DNA from: Patiria pectinifera
Lineage: Eukaryota; Echinodermata; Asteroidea; Valvatida; Asterinidae
Assembly (NCBI GenBank): GCA_029964075.1
Contig: CM057133.1
Coordinates: forward strand, 11,990,699 to 12,054,698
Direction: 5' to 3'
Length of the DNA: 64,000 bases
Made by a program: the position numbers and the translations under genes. Shown one piece after another: positions 52,001 through 61,300 of the stretch. Below the pieces are notes generated by a model, which ran no database searches, was not told the DNA's origin, and saw only the letters and a program-made list of their open reading frames with translations. Every line of letters begins with the position of its first letter. Positions within the stretch are counted from its first letter, which is position 1.

Positions 52001-55000
52001 AAAAATTGATTTTTCTCCAAACAACGCAGAAATTCCTCTGGAGACGAGTGGAGCACCAATCAGTATTCAAATCGAATTGGAATGTGTTCAGGGTTACCTT
52101 AGGCATCTTTCCTGCAAGTTTCAAGGAATTTCATTTTTTGGCCAAAATTGAAAAAAAAACAAGGGGTTAGCCTTACATTTTTAACAAAATTTGGCCAAAA
52201 ATTGATTTTTCTCCAAACGACGCAGAAATTCCTCTGGAGACGAGTGGAGCACCAATCAATATTCAAATCGAATTGGAATGTGTTCAGGGTTACCTTAGGC
52301 ATCTTTCCTGCAAGTTTCAAGGAATTCAAATTTTTGGCCAAAATTGAAAAAAGGAAGGGGTTAGCCTTACATTTTGAACAAAATTTGGCCAAAAATTGAT
52401 TATTTTTCAAACAACGCAGAAATTCCGCTGGAGACGAATGGAGCACCTATCAATATCCAAATCCAATTGGAATGTGTTCAGGGTTACCTTAGGCATCTTT
52501 CCTGCAAGTTTCAAGGAATTTCAATTTTTGGCCAAAATTGAAAAAAATACAAGGGGTTAGCCTTACATTTTGAACAAAATTTGGCCAAAAATTGATTTTT
52601 CTCCAAACGACGCAGAAATTCCTCTGGAGACGAGTGGAGCACCAATCAGTATTCAAATCAAATTGGAATGTGTTCAGGGTTACCTTAGGCATCTTTCCTG
52701 CAAGTTTGAAGGAATTTCATTTTTTGGCCAAAATTGAAAAAAAGCAAGGGGTTAGCCTTACATTTTGAACAAAATTTGGCCAAAAATAGATTTTTCTCCA
52801 AACGACGCAGAAATTCCTCTGGAGACGAGTGGAGCACCAATCAATATTCAAATCGAATTGGAATGTGTTCAGGGTTACCTTAGGCATCTTTCCTGCAAGT
52901 TTCAAGGAATTCAAATTTTTGGCCAAAATTGAAAAAAAAACAAGGGGTTAGCCTTACATTTTGAACAAAATTTGGCCAAAAATTGATTATTCTTCAAACA
53001 ATGCAGAAATTCCTCTGGAGACGAATGGAGCACCAATCAATATCCAAATCCAATTGGAATGTGTTCAGGGTTACCTAAGGCATCTTTCCTGCAAGTTTCA
53101 AGGAATTTCATTTTTTGGCCAAAATTGAAAAAAAAACAAGGGGTTAGCCTTACATTTTGAACAAAATTTGGCCAAAAATTGATTTTTCTTCAAACAACGC
53201 AGAAATTCCTCTGGAGACGAGTGGAGCACCAATCAGTATTCTAATCCAATTGGAATGTGTTCAGGATTACCTTAGGCATCTTTTCTGCAAGTTTCAAGGA
53301 ATTTCAATTTTTGGCCAAAATTGAAAAAAAAACAAGGGGTTAGCCTTACATTTTGAACAAATTTTGGCCAAAAATTGATTTTTCTCCAAACGACGCAGAA
53401 ATTCCTCTGGAGACGAATGGAGCACCAATCAATATCCAAATCCAATTGGAATGTGTTCAGGGTTACCTAAGGCATCTTTCCTGCAAGTTTGAAGGAATTT
53501 CAATTTTTGGCCAAAATTGAAAAAAAGCAAGGGGTTAGCCTTACATTTTTAACAAAATTTGGCCAACAATTGATTTTCTTCAAACGACACAGATATTCCT
53601 CTGGAGACGAGTGGAGCACCACTCAATATTCAAATCCAATTGGAATGTGTTCAGGGTAACCTTAGGCATCTTTCCTGCAAGTTTCAAGGAATTTCATTTT
53701 TTGGCCAAAATTGAAAAAAAGCAAGGGGTTAGCCTTACATTTTTAACAAAATTTGGTCAAAAATTGATTTTTCTTCAAACAACGTAGAAATTTCTCTGGA
53801 GACGAGTGGAGCATCAATCAATATTCAAATCGAATTGGAATGTGTTCAGGGTTACCTTAGGCATCTTTCCTGCAAGTTTCAAGGAATTTCATTTTTTGGC
53901 CAAAATTGAAAAAAAGCAAGGGGTTAGCCTGACATTTTTAACAAAATTTGGTCAAAAATTGATTTTTCTTCAAACAACGTAGAAATTCCTCTGGAAACGA
54001 GTGGAGCATCAGTCCATATTCAAATCGAATTGGAATGTGTTCAGGATTACCTTAGGCATCTTTCCTGCAAGTTTCAAGGAATTTCATTTTTTGGCCAAAA
54101 TTGAAAAAAAGCAAGGGGTTAGCCTTACATTTTTAACAAAATTTGGCAAAAAATTGATTTTTCTCCAAACGACGCAGAAATTCCTCTGGAGACGAGTGGA
54201 GCATCAGTCAATATTCAAATCAAATTGGAATGTGTTCAGGGTTACCTGATGCATCTTTCCTGCAAGTTTCAAGGAATTTCATTTTTTGGCCAAAATTGAA
54301 AAAAAGCAAGGGGTTAGCCTTACATTTTTAACAAAATTTGGCCAAAAATTGATTTTTCTCCAAACGACGCAGAAATTCCTCTGGAGACGAGTGGAGCATC
54401 AGTCAATATTCAAATCAAATTGGAATGTGTTCAGGGTTACCTGATGCATCTTTCCTGCAAGTTTCAAGGAATTTCATTTTTTGGCCAAAATTGAAAAAAA
54501 ACAAGGGGTTAGCCTTACATTTTTAACAAAATTTGGCCAAAAATTGATTTTTCTTCAAACAACGCAGAAATTCCTCTGGAGATGAGTGGAGCATCAATCA
54601 ATATTCAAATCGAATTGGAATGTGTTCAGGGTTACCTTAGGCATCTTTCCTGCAAGTTTCAAGGAATTTCATTTTTTGGCCAAAATTGGAAAAAAGCAAG
54701 GGGTTAGCCTTACATTTTGAACAAAATTTGGCCAAAAATAGATTTTTCTCCAAACAACGCAACAATTCCTCTGGAGATGAGTGGAGCACCAATCAATATT
54801 CAAATTAAATTGGAATGTGTTCAGGGTTACCTTAGGCATCTTTCCTGCAAGTTTCAAGGAATTTCATTTTTTTGGCCAAAATTGAAAAAAAAGCAAGGGG
54901 TTAGCCTTACATTTTGAACAAAATTTGGCCAAAAATTGATTTTTCTTCAAACAACGCAGAAATTCCTCTGGAGACGAGTGGAGCACCAATCAATATTCAA

Positions 55001-55122
55001 ATCGAATTGGAATGTGTTCAGGGTTACCTTAGGCATCTTTCCTGCAAGTTTCAAGGAATTTCATTTTTTGGCCAAAATTGAAAAAAAATGCAAGGGGTTA
55101 GCCTTACATTTTTGATTAAATT
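49060..55122. repeat. Satellite array, about 195-bp unit, about 30 copies
   Basis: Head-to-tail copies marked by GGGGTTAGCCTTACATTTT, from about 49,300 to 55,095 (29 in register from 49,630, mean spacing 195 bases). The copies are about 90-97 percent alike by eye. The two leftmost units carry 132 extra bases (49075-49206 and 49406-49537), making a period of 328-331. A block of eight units is itself duplicated (about 50,400-50,895 and 51,953-52,448). Reading frames in the array are by-products of the repeat. Confidence 0.95.
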
Positions 55123-55660
55123 GCGCCATTTGGTTTCCACGAACATGTTTTAAACAATAAAACCTTGAATGAATACAGCTTCTTTTTAAAAGCAGTTCGC
55201 TAAATTGAGAGTTTTAGCAAGTTTTACTCAAATTTCCTTCCGTTTTGAAATACACAGCAACAGTTTTGATACAGCAAATTAAGAAAAAACAATCATGCAC
55301 ACTCTTAAAATAAAGCGTTGTCTCTTATGAAATTGATCCTTTAGTCTTATTTTTAAATACACTGGTAAACTTTAAACAGCTTTTCAAGAAACGCTTTAAA
55401 ATTTCAGTTTTTTACTGATTACATGACAATAAGTGACGTGTAATCTTTTTTTTATATATCATCACAAAGGCACTTAAATATTCATCAAAAATAGACGCAG
55501 ATTTGCATATCAGTTTGTAAAGATTTTCAAAACGAAAAAAAAAAGAATCATGGACACAATGCCTCATACTGAGAATACACTGCATTCAACTAGTTTTCTC
55601 TGAAAAAAAAAAAAAAAAACTTCTCTTGAGGCTTTACATATACTCTAACGGGGTTTGGTC
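55123..55660. other. AT-rich sequence flanking the satellite
   Basis: Homopolymer-rich and unique by eye. I see nothing that I can name. Confidence 0.5.
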
Positions 55661-55667
55661 AAACAAA

Positions 55668-55739
55668 AACAAAGCTGGATTCGAACCCGCCACCTACAAC
55701 ATACCTTATCAGTGTTCTGCCAACTGAACTATCTAGCTT
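55668..55739 (-). repeat. tRNA-like SINE head
   Basis: On the minus strand it has an A-box-like TAGTTCAGTTGG and a B-box GGTTCGAATCC at tRNA spacing. The anticodon arm does not pair well, so I read it as a SINE fragment rather than a functional tRNA. Confidence 0.5.
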
Positions 55740-55791
55740 CATAGTCAACTGTTTCTGTTCTGATTTTCAGAATTAAGCTTTTTTACTCAAT

Positions 55792-56182
55792 AAGCCAGTT
55801 CAGTATTTCAATGACCCGAGGTAATTCGGGATAACGTTGCTGACATTATGTTACGTGATGTTATGCGCGAGCCCATTCTGCTGGTAATGGACCGATCCAG
55901 TAAGCCCCGCCCAGTGCGCACGTGGGCAAATTAACACGTGCTCCTCTCCAATGCCACACTGCGTTTTCCTGCCGCTCGCATACGCGCGCGTGCACGCATG
56001 TCGGACATAAATCACGGCTGTGATTGGTCAGAATACCATGGGGCGGTGCTTACTGGATCGGTCCATTGACACGCAAGCGTCGTGCACCCGCGCGTTCATG
56101 CACCTTCGATCGTTCGAGTATCCGGAATGACCCGTAACCCATATCGTTGTGCACATGCGCAGTTGAAATACCGAACTGGCTG
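55792..56182. mobile_element. Nested inverted-repeat elements
   Basis: The outer ends, AAGCCAGTTCAGTATTTCAA (55792-) and TTGAAATACCGAACTGGCT (-56182), are inverted with one mismatch. Inside, a second pair, AATGGACCGATCCAGTAAGC at 55886 and its complement ending at 56067, bounds a GC-rich element of 182 bases. This looks like one MITE inserted in another. Confidence 0.7.
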
Positions 56183-56793
56183 ACTGCTATCCACGGGCCC
56201 AGGAACACGTGAAATGTCTGTGAAAACACGGCGAGAAACTTGTGCTGTCACTTAACTGGATTCAGATTTTGCAAGGCATGCACACACATCGTGCATTGGT
56301 TGTTACGTCAAACACGTTTACTTGGGCCAGTGAAAGCTTCACGAGGTCTATAAGATGCAGCTGCTACTTCTAGGCAATCTCAAGTGTGGGTGCTGGATGC
56401 CAAGACGTCATCACTGTTCAATCTGCTGTATCCGTAAAGAGCCCTCCTGTGTGGCTAAGGTGCTGGTTGCTGCCAGAAGCTCCTGACATCTACCAGAAAA
56501 TGAAAAATGAACAAACAAACAAAAATATTGAATCAATTAATTTGTGTGCAAATAATCCCACAAATAGAAAATACTGTGGAAAGTGCAAAACAGGGTTGCA
56601 GAAAAAGAAATACGAATGTTCACAGAAAAGTCTGATCAGCCACTCCACCCCAGCCTAAATTGTTTTTGAGAAACCAAACATTTTTGGTTTTGCATTTATA
56701 AAAATCACACAGTAAAAAGTAAGAGTACCGATGATTGTTTTCATCACATTAGATACAAAGAGACAATAATAATGGGTAGTTGAGCATTGGAGA
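56183..56793. other. Unassigned segment with a Cys-rich short frame
   Basis: A + strand frame after CTTCTAG at about 56,373 reads CGCWMPRRHHCSICCIRK, and another frame is open at 56386-56658. Neither matches a family I know, and splice context is weak. Confidence 0.3.
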
Positions 56794-57711
56794 TGTCACG
56801 CCCCAACTATCGCATTGGTCCCAACTATAGTTGGGACTGTCCCAACTATAGTGCGGCAGTTGGGTCGGCCCAACTATAGTTAGGACTGGAGTTGCGCCGG
56901 ATGCTTCATGCTAGCTTGATAGATCTTGTTGGATTAAATGTTCCGCGGCGCTGGCACCGTGTATTCGTCGTGCATGCATGCCGCAAGGCTGGCCGGTCAC
57001 GTGGTACTGCCTAGTTGGATGACTTGTCCAGCTGCTGGGTTTTATTATCCAGCAACATTTTGCAAATTCAAAGATTGCCATGGCCGGCCAACTATAGATG
57101 GGCCCCACCCATAGCTAATGTCAAAGGTCCCAAGTAAAGTCGGACATGTAACAGAGCTGTAGGGAATGTTTTATAGTCGTACATCAATGTAAACTATAGT
57201 TGGGACCGCCAAATAAAAATATTGCGGTGGCCCAACTACAGATGGTCCCCACCCATATATCATTTCATTGGTCCCCAGTAAAGTCAGATGTGTATTAGAG
57301 TTGTAGGGAATGTTTTCTTATTCCTCCATGGTACAACAATGTACACTATAGTTGGGACCGCAAAATAAAAAGATTGGGCTGGCCCAACTATAGATTCGCC
57401 CCATCAATAGCTAATTTCAGTGGTCCCCAGTAAAGTCAGACGTGTATCAGAGCTGTAGGGAACGTTTTATGGTTGTACATTAATGTAAACTATAGTTGGG
57501 ACACCGCAAAATAAAAAGATCGGAGTGGCCCAACTATAGATGGGCCAGCCCAACAATGGAACTTACAGTTGGGACCGTCCCAACTATAGTTGGGACAGGC
57601 CCAACTATAGTTGGGCCAGCCCAACTGTGGAACTACAGTTGGGACAGGCCCAACTATAGTTGGGACAGGCCCAACTATAGTTGGGACCGATGCGATAGTT
57701 GGGGCGTGACA
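56794..57711. mobile_element. 918-bp element made of CCCAACTATAGTTGGG palindromes
   Basis: The ends TGTCACGCCCCAACTATCGC and its inverse GCGATAGTTGGGGCGTGACA form the terminal repeats. The palindrome CCCAACTATAGTTGGG, or half of it, occurs more than a dozen times, densest near both ends. The middle (about 57,085-57,545) has three tandem copies of a 140-150-base module containing CAGTAAAGTCAGA and GAGCTGTAGGGAA. No coding potential. Confidence 0.85.
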
Positions 57712-57759
57712 GAGACAATTAAGGAGAAAGTTTACGTCTTTGATGTATGCCCATTCGTA

Positions 57760-58095
57760 AATTCCTTGTCTTAGCTTACAATACATCCAGTAAAAGGAGA
57801 AATTGACAGAAATGAAAACTACACACAATTTGAGGAGGAACGTTATCTCCTTTTGACGCATAGTTTATTTTCCTTTATTTTAATACCTTACACCACATCC
57901 AGTATAAGGAGACAATGATAGAAATGAACACTACAGACAATGGATGGAGGAATATTATCCCCTTTTGATGCATGGAGTATATTTCCGTATAACTATTTAA
58001 TATCTTATACCACATCCAGTATAAGGAGATACTGATAGAAATGAACACTACAAACAATGGAAGGAGGGATGTCACCTTCTTTTGTTGCATATGGC
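57760..58095. repeat. Three tandem copies of a unit of about 120 bp
   Basis: Copies start near 57,775, 57,890 and 58,010, sharing CACATCCAGTATAAGGAGA and AGAAATGAACACTACA. The array directly adjoins the splice donor of the HAUS8 exon at 58100. Confidence 0.75.
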
Positions 58096-58099
58096 TTAC

Positions 58100-58301
58100 C
58101 TCTTGAGTTCCTTGTCTTCGTTGTCCACTGCTTTCTGCAAGGCCTGTATGGCGGTAGCGAAGGAGGTGATTTTAGGTTGGTGAGTCCGTGTAGCTGCACT
58201 GATCTCCCCCAGGAGATTCTCGCTCTCGGCTAAGGCACTGATCAGCGACTCTGACGAGAAATAGTTAACCGGTTTTAAATCAAACATTTTCTGGGTTGCA
58301 A
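58100..58301 (-). CDS. HAUS8: HAUS8 exon, C-terminal helices
   Basis: Reads VATQKMFDLKPVNYF then SLISALAESENLLGEIS and ends with a helix (KAVDNEDKELKR) at AG|GTAAGC. Two acceptors lie five bases apart (TTGCAG|GCGAG|TT). Only the second, with exon start 58301, continues the frame of the previous exon; the first would start at 58306. Confidence 0.7.
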
Positions 58302-61300
58302 CTCGCCTGCAATTACAAGACTTCCTGCCGTTTTAAATGCAGATAACATTTTTTTTTTTAACTCCATTCACTTTTCTTGTAAACCTACTAAAATTTCCTG
58401 CAAATATGCCAGAGCCAATTTAATAATAATAAGAATAATAATTAAAAAAATTACATTTTTGATTTGTGATTCTGTTCAATTTCACCTTTTTTTTTTAAAG
58501 CATACTTATTTTTGGGCAAAACCTAATCTTGTTATTTGCAACTTTTGTGTTTACGGGACTTTTGATTTTCCTGGAATGTTTTATATTTTATTTTAAAGTT
58601 TGTTGCTTGTAATATTTGGGTATCACTTGTCAATGACTTTATTCAATAACAATACTACCTGCTCTCAAACAGCAATGAGCATACAGTGCTTTTCAGTAAA
58701 GTGAATATTAGTGAAGGGTAACTGACAAACGAAATAATAAAATTGTATCATTCCATCATGCCCTGCTGGACCTAGACATCGATGTTCTTGTAGAAACCGC
58801 ACTAAGTTCTCACCATGATAACCGTCTTCATCTTGAGGAACATGGATACCCACGGTTCCCAGTTGATGTCTGGTAGTATCCAAGGCATGGGCCAAGGTGC
58901 TGTACTGCTTCTTCAACTCATCCAGATGGGTCACAACTGGGCCAAGACCCGAAATCTAAGCAAAAAAAAAGACCTTTTAATTAAAATGCATCGGAACTGT
59001 CATTACTTTATTGACTCTTAACATTGTCAAATTCTGATAAAATGTGAAAGCTGTCAAAGGTGACACAATCCAGAAAGTGCAATACAAACGAATGGAGTAT
59101 GTGCGCGTGTTGGTTCACGGGCTGAATCACGCGCTAATGTCTTTCACACACATTTTGTGCGCGTAACGTATTCACTTCGGTACTCCATACTAATTCATTT
59201 GTCGTACACCTTATACAATTTTGGATCATCCATTCCAAAAATGACTGTAAAATGTGACTGATGACCTTTTGAGAAACTAATCAGCATTTAGGTTTTGACA
59301 TAAAAAAGTAAAGATTACTCATATTTTGTTTAATATTTTTTGCAAGCTTCAATGTGAAATCTCCATTTGCAACTCAGCAGTTGAGTAACTTTGATGTAAT
59401 TCTTCTTGAGTGACTGGCATGCCTACCTGTACATCCAGCTGCTGATCGAGGTGGTTGGCATGCCGACCACTCGCCAACTCCAGCTCCAAGTCTCGCTTCT
59501 TGTTTCTCAGCCTCTCGTTCTCGTGCCACAGACCGTACATCTCAGACTAGAGAGAGTCAGAACAAAGCAAGACTTATGTCTGAATGACCTGGCAATGGCT
59601 GGCAATAATAACACATGGCTAATGGAATCGTGTAAGTCACTACCCATAGATGCGTGTGTTACTATGAGCCGTAGCCATAGGCACCGTCGATATCAGAATT
59701 TTCAGTAATTGAGCCTTCGGAAATATCGAGAATATTCGATACATCAATTATCCCACGTAAAAGTTAAAGACCATAAAGAGGACACTTTGGATAATAAAAA
59801 AAATACAATGTTATGTCCCCATTTTCCACTGCTTTTTCTGAAGCATTAATGTTCAAATGCTCAAATGTTTTAAAGCAAATCTCAGCACTGCGAGTTTGTC
59901 CAGAACGGGCGGTTTCTTTTGAGGTTTTACATTGGGCGAGACCGCGAATTCCAGCGAACGCAGAGCCTTGCCTTTCACCTCTCTGGACTGGGTTCGAAGC
60001 CTACTCAGACCAACTTTTTAATTGGATTTTCAGTTTGTCTGTTTTTGTGGTTCACCCAGAGTTTATAATCCTAGGGTTTCCCTCCCATTTCTAGATTTAA
60101 AACATTTCTTAATTTCTAAAGATGCCTGTTTTTTGTGGGCTCCCTCAAGAATATAATTCCGAAGTTTTCCCATCCATTTCTGAACATTTCTTTGTCTACA
60201 CCTTCAGTTTTCTGTGCTCGGTGCCTGTTCACGTTTTGAGGAACAGTTGTATTCATTATCAGAAAAGTTAAATCAAAATACATAATGTACATCTGACAGA
60301 AAACATAATTATGTATGCAGGGAACGGAGGGCACTACTCACCATTGCTTCTTTCTCTTGTTCCTTTAAAGCTTTCTCCAGCTAGAGTGAAAAAAAACCCA
60401 ATTAAGACACTGTAATTCAGCTTGTTTAATTCGGCACCTTGAAAAGAAATTGACAGCAGCTTTTGCTTTTTAGGGGCCACATCTTTATATGTTATTGTTA
60501 AATAATAACCGACATTCCATTAATTTTGTACTTTAAGTGGACGATAATGTGAATTGAAGTAAAAGTGAAATAGGATTGAATATTATGGGGCTGTTATGAA
60601 AAAAAAATTCCAAAGCACATTTATGAATAGCTTCCCCTCCTGGAAAAAATTTAGAACACAATTTTTTTTTATTCTTGGAAAACTGGCCCGTGCTTTGACT
60701 ACCCATATGGCTCAAGACAACCCCCCACCGGATTTGTTTCTTGTATTATTTCTCATGTATTTGTTTCCCCTTTACCTTGGAGTCAAGAAAGAGAGCCTGC
60801 GTGTAGCGAGCATACACCCGATCCAGGTAATCCTGGGTAATAACAGCTGCTCGTTTCTTCTGTGAAACCAAAAAAAAACAACCAAATAGTCCTGTATTAT
60901 TGTTTGTATGCACCATTCCCTACACAGACCCAACTCGTGTTTTACTTTAAAAAAAGAGAGTGCTTTTAGCACTGCCGTACACAACATTTCTGTTGACAGC
61001 AACATTTCTTGATGCCTTCTAAGCTAAGAAAGAGAATTTTCAATCCATTTAACCGTTTTCCATCATTTTTCTTTCACGTTTTATGCTTTAGAGTAGTAGT
61101 TTTGTTGAAAGACAATCAACAAATAATTAAGGAGTGTTAACTTGAGGGTCCTTCGCAGCGAATAAATCCAGAAAGTTAAGGAGACAGTCGGCGGTTTATA
61201 CGTGCCTTGTGTGTGGTTGGTAATGAGACGTAAGCTGAGTCCTGCCCTGCTGAGGTTGACATACCAGACTGGAAGACAGACGTATCTGCGAAAACACCAA

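Noticed and set aside
49051-54917. Many reading frames of 60-138 codons on both strands of the satellite, such as those with the repeated peptide NTFQFDLNTDWCS
   Set aside because: They repeat with the satellite period on both strands and have no family resemblance; they are by-products of a low-stop repeat.
49060-55122. Regular repeat array as a CRISPR array
   Set aside because: Units are head-to-tail with no variable spacers, far too long, and in a eukaryotic genome with introns.
57490-57861. Frames with repeated VPTIVGP / PNYSW peptides
   Set aside because: Translations of the palindromic element and adjacent tandem repeats.
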